64,000 bases of DNA from Phycisphaeraceae bacterium (GTDB lineage Bacteria; Planctomycetota; Phycisphaerae; Phycisphaerales; UBA1924): contig RECQ01000032.1 in NCBI GenBank assembly GCA_007693965.1, forward strand, positions 22,645 through 86,644, in the 5' to 3' direction. Under the pieces are notes generated by a model. That model was not told the DNA's origin and searched no databases. It saw only the letters and a program-made list of their open reading frames with translations. Shown here piece by piece: positions 34,216 through 44,210 of this stretch (within the stretch, counting starts at the first letter, position 1; every line of letters starts with the position of its first letter). Both the position numbers and the translations under genes were made by a program.

Positions 34216-36279
34216 ATGAAGGCAGATCCGATCTCGTTCAAGCGTGCCGTCAGCGTCAGCCTCCTCGGTCTGGCCATCCAGATCGTCCTCGGGCTCACGA
34301 TGCTGGTCTACGGCGTCTTCGGCCAGGACCAGACGGCGATTCTGGCGTTTTTCTACAGCCTCATCGGTCTGCCGGTGTGGCTGGGGCTGGCGCTGGTCTA
34401 CCACCAGCACAAGCTGGAGCGGCTCGAGGCCCAGGAGGCTGAGCTCTATGCCACCTCCAGCGCCGCCCAGGCCACCGTCTTCCAGGAGGTGGACGATGAG
34501 CTCCGCGTCGCGGCCCGCAGGCTCAAATGGATGCACCGCATCCTCATGCCGGTCCTGAGCCTCGTCGTCGGCGGCCTGCTGGTGGGCCTCGGCCTGTACT
34601 GGTTCAACGTCGGCCGGGCCGAGCTGGCGCCCGGGGCGTTTGATATGCCCCAGATGACCGGCTGGGCCGTTTCGCTGGGCCTGGTCGTGGCCGTGATCGG
34701 CTTCATCTTCGCACGCTTCGTGGCTGGGATGAGCAAGCAGTCGATCTGGGCCAACCTGCGGGCCGGCGCCTCGTATGTCGTCGGCGCCGCCTTCATCGGC
34801 CTGGCGATCGCCCTCGGCCATGGCGCCGCCTTCGCCGGCACCGAAGCCGTGCTGAAGTATCTGCACGTCCTGATTCCGATCTTCTTCATGATTCTCGGCG
34901 CCGAGGTCTTCCTCAATTTCCTCCTCAACATCTATCGCCCGCGCCGGGCCGGCGAGATCCCCCGCCCCGCCTTTGATTCGCGGCTGCTCGGCTTCATCGC
35001 GGCGCCGGACAAATTCGTTGAGTCGATCAGCGACGCGATCAACTACCAGTTCGGATTCGATGTCAGTTCGACGTGGTTCTACCAGCTCATCAGCAGATCC
35101 TTCATGGCGTTGATTCTGCTGGGCGGGCTGATCATCTGGGGTCTGACCAGCTTCGCCATCGTCGAGCCCAACCAGCGGGCCCTCGTGCTCAGCTTCGGCA
35201 AGCTCCAGCGCGAGGTCGGCTCAGGGCTGGTCATCAAGGCGCCGTGGCCGTTCCAGACGCTGGAGACGCATCCTGCGCTGGCGGTGACCCAGATCGACGC
35301 CGCAACCCCGCCGCCATCGCCCGATGAGGACATTCTCTGGACCACACCCCACCACGCCGGCGATGAGCGTCTGCTCCTGGTGCAGTCGTCGCCGGCGACG
35401 GGTGAGACCAGAGCGCACGACCTCTCCGTGCTGGCGGTCGAGACGCCCGTCCTCTACGCCGTCACCGATCTGACGGCCTACCGAATGCTCGCCGCCGACA
35501 GTGAGAACCCGCGCGACCCCGACGCCCTGCGACGGACGATTCTGCAGATGGTGGCGTCCCGCGTTGTGATCGAGTACGTCGCCACCATGAGCATTGATGA
35601 AATCCTCGGACCGCGCCGCGTCGAGATGGGCCCCGCCCTGCAGCGCATGATCACCGAGCGTTTCAACGCCCTCGGCGCCATTGATCCGCAGACCGGTCAG
35701 CCCCGCGGCGCCGGCGTCGAGGTGCTCTTCGTCGGCGTCGCCGGCGCCCACCCGCCCGAGCGGGAAGAGGTCGCCCGGAATTTCGAGAGCGTCGTCGCCT
35801 CCGAGCAGCGCGGCAAGGCGATCGTGGAGACATCCCACGCTACGGCGATCCGGACGCTCGCCCGCGTCGCCGGCGATGTCGATCTCGCCCGGCGCATCGT
35901 CGACGAAATCGACCGCCTCGAAGAGCTCGAGAACCAGGGCGCCGACCGGCGCGAGATTGTCGAGCAGGAGCTGCGAATCGAGGCGCTGATGGAGACGGCC
36001 GGTGGCGAGGCGGCCTCCAAAATTCAGCAGGCCCGCGCCGATCGCTGGGAGAGGCAGATGAGCGCCCGCGTCATGCATACCCGACAGGCGGGACGAGAGG
36101 CGCTCTACAACGCATCGCCCGCGTTCTATACCGCACATCTGTATCTCGATGCGCTGCGCAACGCCACGCGTGACGCCCGACTCTTTATCACGACATTTGA
36201 TCATCCCCGTATGAGATTCAACTTCGAAGAGGCACAGGCGACATTCGCCGGCTTCGAGGCTCAGACCGCCCAGGAGTGA
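34216..36279 (+). CDS. SPFH-domain protein with large multi-helix membrane domain (HflK-like)
   Basis: A 687-residue protein. The N-terminal half (about 1-310) has some seven to eight predicted transmembrane helices (for example VSLLGLAIQIVLGLTMLVYG, MPVLSLVVGGLLVGLGLYWF, LHVLIPIFFMILGAEVFLNF). From LIIWGLTSFAIVEPNQRALV it becomes an SPFH/prohibitin domain like HflK, followed by a long coiled region (DRREIVEQELRIEALMETAG). Ordinary HflK has one helix, so the membrane domain is exceptional. A GTG at 34204 is an alternative start. It is the first of three consecutive SPFH genes, 4 bp before the next. Confidence 0.85.
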   Translation: MKADPISFKRAVSVSLLGLAIQIVLGLTMLVYGVFGQDQTAILAFFYSLIGLPVWLGLALVYHQHKLERLEAQEAELYATSSAAQATVFQEVDDELRVAARRLKWMHRILMPVLSLVVGGLLVGLGLYWFNVGRAELAPGAFDMPQMTGWAVSLGLVVAVIGFIFARFVAGMSKQSIWANLRAGASYVVGAAFIGLAIALGHGAAFAGTEAVLKYLHVLIPIFFMILGAEVFLNFLLNIYRPRRAGEIPRPAFDSRLLGFIAAPDKFVESISDAINYQFGFDVSSTWFYQLISRSFMALILLGGLIIWGLTSFAIVEPNQRALVLSFGKLQREVGSGLVIKAPWPFQTLETHPALAVTQIDAATPPPSPDEDILWTTPHHAGDERLLLVQSSPATGETRAHDLSVLAVETPVLYAVTDLTAYRMLAADSENPRDPDALRRTILQMVASRVVIEYVATMSIDEILGPRRVEMGPALQRMITERFNALGAIDPQTGQPRGAGVEVLFVGVAGAHPPEREEVARNFESVVASEQRGKAIVETSHATAIRTLARVAGDVDLARRIVDEIDRLEELENQGADRREIVEQELRIEALMETAGGEAASKIQQARADRWERQMSARVMHTRQAGREALYNASPAFYTAHLYLDALRNATRDARLFITTFDHPRMRFNFEEAQATFAGFEAQTAQE

Positions 36280-36283
36280 CACA

Positions 36284-37417
36284 GTGCGAACAAGGCTTCC
36301 AATAATCGTTGCAGTGCTCATCGCGGCGGGCTTTCTGATGTTCGCCTTCACGCGCACCATCCACTTCACCGAAGCGGCCGTGGTGTCCACGTGGGGACGC
36401 GCTGATGAAAGCAGCGTCGTCGTCGATCCGGGGCTCATCTTCCGCTGGCCCGCGCCGATCCAGTCTGTCACCGTCTACGACACCCGGGCCCGCATTCTGG
36501 CCACCCGAAGTGAGACGCAGCAGACCGCTGACAACCGGCAGATCGTCGTCTCCGCGTTCCTCACATGGCGCGTCGATGATCCGCTCCGATTCTTCCAGCG
36601 ATTCAGCGGCGAGGGCTCGGAAGAGCGCCGCCACTTCTCCGCCGCCGAGCGCACGCTGCAGTCGCAGCTTCGCAGCGCCATGAGCGAGGTGAGCCGCTAC
36701 CGCCTCGACGAGCTCTTCAGCCCCACGCCCGGCGCCTCGAAGCTCGCCGAGCTGGAGGATCGCATCTTCGCCCGCCTCATCGCCGCTTCGAACGACGGCG
36801 TTCGTGTCGCCGACTGGGGCATCGAGCCGGTGCTCGTGGGCATCGAGCGGATCGTGCTCCCGGAGGACACCACGCGCGATGTCTTCGAGCGCATGAAGGC
36901 CACCCGGCAGCGCATGGCCAGCGAGGCCGAGAGCCGCGGCGAGGCCGAGGGCGCCACCATCCGCGCCTCGGCAGACTCCGCCGCCCGGCGCATCCTCTCC
37001 TTCGCCGACAACCGCGCCGCCCAGATTCGCAACCGTGGCGATGAAGAGGCCGCCCGCTACATGGAGGCGCTCAACACCGCCCCCGCGCTCGCCATATTCC
37101 TCGAGCAGATCGAATTCCTCCGCGCCATGTACGGCAAGCGGGCGACACTCGTGCTGCCCACGGAAATGCCCGGACTCGGGATCTTCCATCCGCACCTGCT
37201 TTCCAGGCTCAACTCCGGCGGCCTGCCCGACTTCGTCCAGGGCGCCTCCGAGATCGTCGAGAGTCACAGGCGCGACAATCCCGAATCGGTCGAACCGGCC
37301 GTCACCCCGCTGAGCGCGGAGAAGGCCGATCACCAGACTGAAGACGACGCGGAGGATGAGCCCGCCGATCCAGCCCAACGACGCGCTGACGCCGCCGACG
37401 GAGACTCCATCCGATGA
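36284..37417 (+). CDS. SPFH-domain protein, HflC-like
   Basis: A 377-residue protein with one N-terminal transmembrane helix (PIIVAVLIAAGFLMFAFT) and an SPFH domain: HFTEAAVVSTWGRADESS, FRWPAPIQSVTVYDTRAR and QTADNRQIVVSAFLTWRV. A coiled region AEGATIRASADSAARRIL and a conserved-looking LFLEQIEFLRAM-like segment follow. This is the HflC layout: HflC and HflK form a ring around the FtsH protease in other bacteria. It starts with GTG and ends with a four-base overlap with the next SPFH gene, so translation is coupled. Confidence 0.86.
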   Translation: MRTRLPIIVAVLIAAGFLMFAFTRTIHFTEAAVVSTWGRADESSVVVDPGLIFRWPAPIQSVTVYDTRARILATRSETQQTADNRQIVVSAFLTWRVDDPLRFFQRFSGEGSEERRHFSAAERTLQSQLRSAMSEVSRYRLDELFSPTPGASKLAELEDRIFARLIAASNDGVRVADWGIEPVLVGIERIVLPEDTTRDVFERMKATRQRMASEAESRGEAEGATIRASADSAARRILSFADNRAAQIRNRGDEEAARYMEALNTAPALAIFLEQIEFLRAMYGKRATLVLPTEMPGLGIFHPHLLSRLNSGGLPDFVQGASEIVESHRRDNPESVEPAVTPLSAEKADHQTEDDAEDEPADPAQRRADAADGDSIR

Positions 37418-38793
37418 GCCAGTTCAACAGCCAGGAAGAGTTCACCACCGACGCAGCGAATGTGGACGAGATGGGCGCCCTCATGGACCCGGCCCAGCAA
37501 TCGCTCGCCGACGCCCTGCGCATCACGTTTCGCGTGTTGCAGGTGGTCATGGCGCTGCTGGTCGCCCTCTTTCTCGGCAGTGGCTTTCAGACCATCGAGG
37601 AGTCGGAGCGCGGCATCAAGCTGGTCTTCGGACGCGTGGTGCAGGATGACATCCCCCCCGGCGTCACCTGGAACTGGCCTTTCCCCATCGGCGAGATGGT
37701 GAAGGTCCGCACCGGTGAGCAGCGCACATTCATCAACGACAAGTTCGGCCCGCAGCTCACACAGGAAGACCGGATGCGCCCCATCGCCCGCGTGGTTGGG
37801 CGAGCTTTCCAGCTCAACCCTTCGGAAGTCGGGTCCGTCATCACCGCCGACAGCGCTATTGCGCATACGTGGTGGAACGTCATCTGGCGACGCGATCAGC
37901 CCGCATTGAACACACGCAACGTGCATCAACCTGACGAAGAACGCATCGTGCGCGCCGCCGTTCACCGCGGCGTGGTGCGGGCGCTCGCTGAGATCGAGAT
38001 CGACGACCTGCTCAAGCAGCGCACCACCGACGAGGTGGTCACCGGCGAGAGCTCGCTGGACGCCCGCGTCCGTCGCATTGCTCAGGAGACGCTGGATGCT
38101 TTCGGCGCCGGAGTGCGCATCGAACGCGTGAGCCTTGTCGAGAAGTCGCCGCCGGGTCAGACGCTGAACGCCTTCCAGCAGGTCACGACCGCTGAAAACC
38201 GCGCCGCCACACGGCGCGAACAGGCCGAGCAGGCCTCCCGCGAAGTGCTCAACAGCGTCGCCGGTGAGGCCCACTCCGTCCTGCTCGACCTCATCGACGA
38301 TTACGAACGCGCCATCGAACTCGCAGACGACGCCGAGGCCGAGCGCATCCTCGCCACCATCGACCGCATGATCGACGGCGAAATCGTCGAGATCAACGGG
38401 GTTTCCTACTCAGTTCGTGGCCAGGTCACCTCCGTCATCAACCGAGCCCGCCAGTATCGCACCAACATCGTCTCCAACATCAGGTCGCGCGTGGCCACGT
38501 ATGAGACCAAGTTCCCGCTCTACAGCGAGAACCCGGAGCTCTTCGTCGCCCGCGAGTGGCGCCCCGCCTACGAGGCGTTCCTCACCGGCGGCCTGGTCGA
38601 GATTCAGCTCGTTTCTCCCGAGGCGGATGTCGAGATATGGCTGAACCGCGATCCCGAGATCTACCGAGAGCGCGAACGCGCTGAGCACGGTCGCGAAGCC
38701 CGCGAGGCGTTCGAGGAGATGGACGAGCGCCGTGAGCGGGCATTCCGCGATCAGCAGCGCCGCGAACGTCTCCAGGGGCGCCCGAACCAATGA
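37414..38793 (+). CDS. second HflK-like SPFH-domain protein
   Basis: A 459-residue protein: a cytoplasmic N-terminus, one transmembrane helix (VLQVVMALLVALFLGSGF) and an SPFH domain starting TIEESERGIKLVFGRVVQDD and WNWPFPIGEMVKVRTGEQR. A long region follows, ending in a very Arg/Glu-rich C-terminal coil (about 415-459). It is HflK-like but keeps a longer C-terminal half than HflK. The start overlaps the preceding stop by four bases, and an ABC ATPase gene follows 44 bp later. Confidence 0.86.
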   Translation: MSQFNSQEEFTTDAANVDEMGALMDPAQQSLADALRITFRVLQVVMALLVALFLGSGFQTIEESERGIKLVFGRVVQDDIPPGVTWNWPFPIGEMVKVRTGEQRTFINDKFGPQLTQEDRMRPIARVVGRAFQLNPSEVGSVITADSAIAHTWWNVIWRRDQPALNTRNVHQPDEERIVRAAVHRGVVRALAEIEIDDLLKQRTTDEVVTGESSLDARVRRIAQETLDAFGAGVRIERVSLVEKSPPGQTLNAFQQVTTAENRAATRREQAEQASREVLNSVAGEAHSVLLDLIDDYERAIELADDAEAERILATIDRMIDGEIVEINGVSYSVRGQVTSVINRARQYRTNIVSNIRSRVATYETKFPLYSENPELFVAREWRPAYEAFLTGGLVEIQLVSPEADVEIWLNRDPEIYRERERAEHGREAREAFEEMDERRERAFRDQQRRERLQGRPNQ

Positions 38794-38837
38794 TCCGCAC
38801 GAACGGCGCCGCGTTGCGCCGAGGGAGAGTGTGAACG

Positions 38838-40157
38838 ATGGCCCAGGCATCAGCCGCGACCGCCGGCGCCTCCACCAGGATCAGTCGAGCCGCACGCGCC
38901 GAGCAACCCGTCGTCGTGACGCAGGGGCTCACCAAGATTTTCCGGGATTTCTGGATGCGATCCCGCGTGCGCGCGGTCGACAACCTTGATATGGAGATCC
39001 ATCAGCACGAGATCTTCGGCCTCCTCGGCCCCAACGGCTCCGGCAAGTCGACCACGATCAAGATTCTGCTGGGGCTGCTCCACAAGACGAGCGGCCGGGT
39101 CGCCGTCTTCGGGAAGCCGCCGTCGGATGTCGCGGTGAAGAGGCGCATCGGCGTGCTCCCGGAAGAGTCTTACCTCTATCCCTTCCTCAACGCCCGCGAG
39201 ACGCTCGATTATTACGGCAAGCTCTTCGAGCTCGATCATCGCGTCCGCCGTAAGCGCATCGATGAACTGCTGGACATGGTCGGCCTCACCGCCGTGCAGT
39301 TCCGTCAGGTGAAGGAATACTCCAAGGGCATGCAGCGCCGCATCGGCATCGCCCAGGCGCTCATCAACGACCCCGAGTTTCTCATTCTCGATGAGCCCAC
39401 CACCGGCCTCGACCCCATCGGCTCGCGCCAGATCAAGGATCTCATCCTCGACCTCGGCCGCCGTGGCAAGACCATCCTGCTCTCCAGCCACCAGCTCTCC
39501 GATGTGGAGGACTGCGTCGATCGTCTCGTCATCCTCTACGGCGGCAAGAAGCGGGCCCAGGGAACTTGCGACGAGCTTCTCGTCGCTCGCGAGCGAATGA
39601 CCATCGAGACCGACATTCTGGATGAGCAGACCATTGAAGAAATCGATCGCGTGCTGCGCGAGCGCACCGGCTCCGCCATCACCCGTGTCTCCAAGCCGCG
39701 CCAGAAGCTCGAGGAGCTCTTCATCGACATCGTCGAGCGGGCCCGGGCAGAGCGCATCGAGACCAGCGGCGCCGTCGCCGGCGGTCAGACCGCCTCCTTC
39801 CTCCTCGGTGAAGTCAGCGATCAGACCGAGGGCGACGCTTTGATCGACAGGCTCGTTGCCGAAGCCCCGCCGGCGCCGCAGAAGCAGCAGCCCGAGCAGC
39901 CGGCGCAACCACAAACACCCACAGGCCCCGATGCAGTGCTGATCGACGACCTGCTCTCGACGCCCGAGGAGGTCGAGGACGCCGAGGAGGCCACTGTCTC
40001 AGTCGATCGCGGCGACGACGCACCCCGACGCCGCCAGCCCGAGGCGTCTCCCGCGAAGCGTCCCGACGATTTCGATGAAGATCTGATCCGCTCTCTCATC
40101 GACACCGAGAAGAGTGCGGACAATGAGAAGCCGGAGAGCCGCGGAGGCGAGAGGTGA
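38838..40157 (+). CDS. ABC transporter ATPase with long C-terminal extension
   Basis: A 439-residue ABC ATPase. The nucleotide-binding domain (about 25-245) has Walker A GPNGSGKST, the signature YSKGMQRRIGIAQAL, Walker B FLILDEPTTGLDP and switch His in LLSSHQLSD. It most resembles ATPases of ABC-2 export systems. A DUF4162-like region follows to about 300. Residues ~320-439 are an unusual Pro/Gln then Asp/Glu-rich disordered tail. The stop overlaps the GTG start of the permease gene by four bases, so they form a pair; a possible third partner is the permease encoded at 32536. Confidence 0.93.
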   Translation: MAQASAATAGASTRISRAARAEQPVVVTQGLTKIFRDFWMRSRVRAVDNLDMEIHQHEIFGLLGPNGSGKSTTIKILLGLLHKTSGRVAVFGKPPSDVAVKRRIGVLPEESYLYPFLNARETLDYYGKLFELDHRVRRKRIDELLDMVGLTAVQFRQVKEYSKGMQRRIGIAQALINDPEFLILDEPTTGLDPIGSRQIKDLILDLGRRGKTILLSSHQLSDVEDCVDRLVILYGGKKRAQGTCDELLVARERMTIETDILDEQTIEEIDRVLRERTGSAITRVSKPRQKLEELFIDIVERARAERIETSGAVAGGQTASFLLGEVSDQTEGDALIDRLVAEAPPAPQKQQPEQPAQPQTPTGPDAVLIDDLLSTPEEVEDAEEATVSVDRGDDAPRRRQPEASPAKRPDDFDEDLIRSLIDTEKSADNEKPESRGGER

Positions 40158-42091
40158 ATCTGCCGGAGCTTCCAGGCCGTCTGAACCGGCTTCAGCAGTC
40201 GCTCCGATTCAAGATCGCTGCGACCATCGTGCTGGTTGCGCTGGCGATCACGCTGTTCTCAGCGTGGTTTCTCTACATGCACGCCCCCGCCGCTTCAGAG
40301 CGAGCGGAGCGTGAAACCGCCGCGTGGGTTGAACGAGGCGATGCCGCTGCTCAGGCGGGGGAGCGCGTCGCGCCCCGCATCGACGCCACCGCGTTGCAGG
40401 AGGTGCTCGGCTCACGTGAGGCGACGCTCAGCGTCGCGCTCGGCGTCGCCCTCGTCACCGGACTGGCGTGCCTGGTCGTCTGGCTGGGCGCGGGGCTGAC
40501 CTACATGGGGCTGATCGCCGCGGGCGGCGCGATCGCGGCGCCGCTGCTCCATTTTGAATCCACACGGTCCTTCGGGCAGCTTCTCGCCGGGGTCATCATC
40601 CTCACCGCCAGCTTCACCGTGCTGATGCAGGCGCTGCGGACCGCCCTCTCCGGCGGCACGCCGATCATCGCGATCGCGCGCAACGTCGTGAACGAGGCGG
40701 TGCGGATGAAGATCAGCCTGATCTTCATCGTCCTGCTCATTCTGCTGCTTGCGGCGCTGCCGGGCCTGTTGGATGAAGCCCAGCCGCTGCGGAACCGGGT
40801 GCGGTCCTTCATGCAGTACGGAGTGAGCGGCGCCTTCTGGACGCTGGCGCTGATGACGCTCTTCTTCTCCGCCGCCACCATCGCCTTCGAGCAGCGCGAC
40901 CGCATCATCTGGCAGACCATGTCCAAGCCCGTGCGGCACGCCGAATACATTCTTGGCAAGTGGGTGGGCGTGATGGCGATCAACGCCGTGCTGCTCTCGG
41001 TGTCGGCGTCGGGCGTCTTTCTCTTCACCGAGTACATGCGCAACCAGCCCGCGATCGGCGAAGAGCGACCCTTCGTCAACGCCGACGGCTCCGCGAATCC
41101 GACCCGTGATCGCCTCCTGCTGCACTCTGAAGTGCTGGTGGCGCGCGTCGGGGTTGAGCCTGAGCCGCCCGAGATTCGCCGGGAGGATGTTGAGCAGTCC
41201 GTCGAACGCGCCATTCGCGAAGGTCTGGAGCGCGATGCTGAGCTGGCCGACAGCCCGCGCCAACTCGACCAGCTCCGAAGACGCATCGAGCAAGAACAGA
41301 TGGAAATCTGGCATCGGCAGGCCAGGTCCGTCGAGCCGGGACAGGCGAGGCGATACGTCTTCACCGGCCTGGAGCAGGCCAAGCAGCGCGGCAGTCCGCT
41401 TACGCTTCGCTACAAGGTCGATGCGGGCAGCAACGATCCCACTGTGATCTACCGGATCACCTTCATTATCTCGGGTGTGGAGCTGGTGCAGGAGACGGCG
41501 CTCGGCGTTGTTCACACCATCCCCATCAGGCCCGGCGCCATCAGCGACGACGGCGTCGTGGTGATCGATGTGATCAACGCGGACATTCACACCCGGCAGG
41601 TGAACCAGTTCACCATCACGTTTCCGCCGGGCGACCTCGAGTTGCTCTATGCCCGCAGCGGGTACGAGGCCAACTTCTTCCGCGTGATGTTCGTGCTGTG
41701 GGTGAAGCTGGGCTTCGTCGCCGCGATCGCCATCGCCGGGGCGACCTTCCTCAGCTTTCCAGTCGCCTGCCTGCTTGCGATCCTGGCGCTCTTCGCAGGT
41801 GAGACGGCGGGCTTCCTGCGCGAAGCCCTCATCGAGTTCCCCCTCCTGGACAACGCGGGCAACATCGATCTGGTCAGCATCCCCATGAACTTGATCGCCC
41901 GGCCCGTTGCATGGCTCTTCTCGACCTACAATGAGCTACGACCCATGCAGGAGCTGGTCGACGGCAGGCTGGTGAGCTGGAGCGCGATGCTCAAATCGAT
42001 CATGGTGATGCTGCTGTGGATCTTCCTCTCCCTACTCACCGGCTGGGCCATTTTCCGCAAGCGTGAACTTGCGACATACTCAGGACATTGA
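40154..42091 (+). CDS. ABC-2 type transporter permease
   Basis: A 645-residue integral membrane protein. Several transmembrane helices lie in the first half (IAATIVLVALAITLFSAWFL, EATLSVALGVALVTGLACLV, LIFIVLLILLLAALPGLLDE) and others at the C-terminus (LWVKLGFVAAIAIAGATFLS, MLLWIFLSLLTGWAIF), around a large extracytoplasmic region (about 300-510). The KPVRHAEYILGKWVG loop is typical of ABC-2 permeases. It is coupled to the upstream ATPase by a four-base overlap. Confidence 0.87.
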   Translation: MNLPELPGRLNRLQQSLRFKIAATIVLVALAITLFSAWFLYMHAPAASERAERETAAWVERGDAAAQAGERVAPRIDATALQEVLGSREATLSVALGVALVTGLACLVVWLGAGLTYMGLIAAGGAIAAPLLHFESTRSFGQLLAGVIILTASFTVLMQALRTALSGGTPIIAIARNVVNEAVRMKISLIFIVLLILLLAALPGLLDEAQPLRNRVRSFMQYGVSGAFWTLALMTLFFSAATIAFEQRDRIIWQTMSKPVRHAEYILGKWVGVMAINAVLLSVSASGVFLFTEYMRNQPAIGEERPFVNADGSANPTRDRLLLHSEVLVARVGVEPEPPEIRREDVEQSVERAIREGLERDAELADSPRQLDQLRRRIEQEQMEIWHRQARSVEPGQARRYVFTGLEQAKQRGSPLTLRYKVDAGSNDPTVIYRITFIISGVELVQETALGVVHTIPIRPGAISDDGVVVIDVINADIHTRQVNQFTITFPPGDLELLYARSGYEANFFRVMFVLWVKLGFVAAIAIAGATFLSFPVACLLAILALFAGETAGFLREALIEFPLLDNAGNIDLVSIPMNLIARPVAWLFSTYNELRPMQELVDGRLVSWSAMLKSIMVMLLWIFLSLLTGWAIFRKRELATYSGH

Positions 42092-42115
42092 ACCCTGTTC
42101 CGAGGGGTTACGCCC

Positions 42116-44068
42116 ATGAAGGCTGACACACGCATCCAGATGTTCGCGGCGGTGGTGCTCGCATTGTCCGCGCTCGGCGCGGTTGCGCTGGCGCCGGTGG
42201 TCGCCGCCGTCGCCGGTCAGGCGCAGCTCGGTTACGCCGACCGCGCAGAAGAGGGCGACCCGCCCGAGGTCGCGCTCGGCGTCGCGCTCGGCGCCTTTCG
42301 CGGGCTCTTCGTCAACGTGCTCTGGTTCCGGGCCCACGAGCTGAAGCAGCAGGGCCGATTCCATGAAGCCGTGGAGCTGAGCCGCGCCATCACCAAGCTC
42401 CAGCCTCGCTTCCCGCGCGTGTGGGGATTCCACGCGTGGAACATGGCGTACAACATCTCCGTCGCCACCAGGGCCGCCGAGGAGCGATGGCAGTGGGTGG
42501 ACGCCGGCGTTCGCCTGCTACGCTCCGAGGGCATTCCGCGCAATCCCAACGACATGCAGATCCATCGTGAGCTGGCATGGATCTTCATTCACAAAATTCA
42601 GGGCATCAACGACGACGCCCACCACCACTACAAGCGCGAACTCGCCAGGGAGTGGCACATCCTGCTCGGACCTCCGCCGCGCAGGGCCGAGACCGTGGAG
42701 GAGTCCATCGAACGTCATGTCCTCTTCCTGGAGCAGTTCGCGGAGGCACACGACACGATGGAGGAGCTGCTGGCCGACGTCCCGCAGGTCAAGACAATGA
42801 TTCGTCGCTTCCGCGAGGAGGCCGGCGTCGAGCCCGACTTCAACCTGCTGCGCCGATATGAACTCGGCAACGCGATGGGGCGGGCGTATCGCGAGGAGGG
42901 CGTGCAGGTTCAGCTCGTTGAAGACGAGACGAACGTCGGGTTCGATCGAATCATGTCCGAAATCATGACCGATGAAGACCTCGCCCGGGCCTTCTTCAAG
43001 CTCATCAACCATGTCCGCAAGCGCATCCTGGTCACCGAGTACAACATGGAGCCGCAGCGGATGATCCGCTACACGCGACTCTATGGTCCGCTCGACTGGC
43101 GCCACCCCGCCGCCCATTCGCTGTACTGGGCCACCCGCGGCGTCAGCGAGGGGCTGCAGCGCGTCAACATTGAGGATTTTGACCGCATCAACACCGACCG
43201 CATCATCCTCCACTCCATTCAGGAGCTCTTCCGCTGGGGGACGATCTACTACGACCTTCTCAACGACTCATACGTTCAGATGATTGACCTTGACTATTCG
43301 GATCGCTACGGACAGATCATGCTCGGCGTGCTGGAGGATCGTGTCCAGGCGGGCGAAGCCGAGGATCCGGACCGCTTTTTCCGCCTCTACGCGGCCGGGT
43401 ACGAAAACTTCCTGCGCGACCTCGTGCGGATCTACTACCGCGTCGGCGATTTTACCCGGGCCCGGCGCTACCTCCAGGAGCTGCGCACAGGCGAGTGGCG
43501 AAACATCCATCAGCCCATCCACCAGCTCCAGGAGCTCGAATCGACGCTGGAGGAGTTCATCGTTCTCGACATGAAGGAACGAATCACCGCGCCGGACTTC
43601 GCCCAGAGCGAAGTCGTCACCTCGTTGCGCGATGCGTTTCTGCGCGGCCTGCTCCGGGGCGATATGGAGCTCTTCGAACGCAGCATGCGCTACGCCTCCG
43701 AGGTGCACAGGGCCTACATGACCAACCAGGCCGTTCGCACCATTTCCGATGGCGACCGCTGGCGCATGGAGGCGATGGATCCCCGATTTGCATACGTCGC
43801 GGCGGAGGTTCTCGTCTCGATTCTCGCCAGTGAAAACATCGGCACGTGGCAGGCGTCCCGCATGTATCGCACCATCGCGCAGGGGCCCCTCCGCGGCATC
43901 GCTCAGGCGGCGTATGAACCCCTGGTGGCGGTGCTCAAGCCGCACGTGGAGGACTTCGATCAGTGGTTCCCGGAGCCGCCCGGGATGGACGAGTTCCGCG
44001 CTCAGCAAGAGCGCATGCGCGAGGAAGATCGCCGACGCCGCTCGCCGGACCTGCCCCTCGAACGCTGA
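42116..44068 (+). CDS. large membrane-anchored helical protein, function unknown
   Basis: A 650-residue protein with an N-terminal hydrophobic segment (AVVLALSALGAVALAPVVAA) acting as signal or anchor. The next part is TPR-like helical: FRGLFVNVLWFRAHELKQQG, FHEAVELSRAITKLQPRFPR and VWGFHAWNMAYNISVATRA. The remainder is rich in aromatic and charged residues with no recognised catalytic motif. It starts 24 bp after the ABC permease on the same strand and so belongs to that unit; squalene-hopene cyclase follows. I recognise the general style from planctomycete proteins but cannot name the family. Confidence 0.75.
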   Translation: MKADTRIQMFAAVVLALSALGAVALAPVVAAVAGQAQLGYADRAEEGDPPEVALGVALGAFRGLFVNVLWFRAHELKQQGRFHEAVELSRAITKLQPRFPRVWGFHAWNMAYNISVATRAAEERWQWVDAGVRLLRSEGIPRNPNDMQIHRELAWIFIHKIQGINDDAHHHYKRELAREWHILLGPPPRRAETVEESIERHVLFLEQFAEAHDTMEELLADVPQVKTMIRRFREEAGVEPDFNLLRRYELGNAMGRAYREEGVQVQLVEDETNVGFDRIMSEIMTDEDLARAFFKLINHVRKRILVTEYNMEPQRMIRYTRLYGPLDWRHPAAHSLYWATRGVSEGLQRVNIEDFDRINTDRIILHSIQELFRWGTIYYDLLNDSYVQMIDLDYSDRYGQIMLGVLEDRVQAGEAEDPDRFFRLYAAGYENFLRDLVRIYYRVGDFTRARRYLQELRTGEWRNIHQPIHQLQELESTLEEFIVLDMKERITAPDFAQSEVVTSLRDAFLRGLLRGDMELFERSMRYASEVHRAYMTNQAVRTISDGDRWRMEAMDPRFAYVAAEVLVSILASENIGTWQASRMYRTIAQGPLRGIAQAAYEPLVAVLKPHVEDFDQWFPEPPGMDEFRAQQERMREEDRRRRSPDLPLER

Positions 44069-44210
44069 CCTGCAGGCGACGGCAGTCGGCGATGGAATTG
44101 CCCGCGCCGAGCGGCTCAGGTAGCCTTCGAATCCCGGTCGATCATCCATCGCGACCGTAGTACCGCAGTTGCCCACCCCGCCTCCCGGACCCAGCGGAGA
44201 CGCTCCAGCC

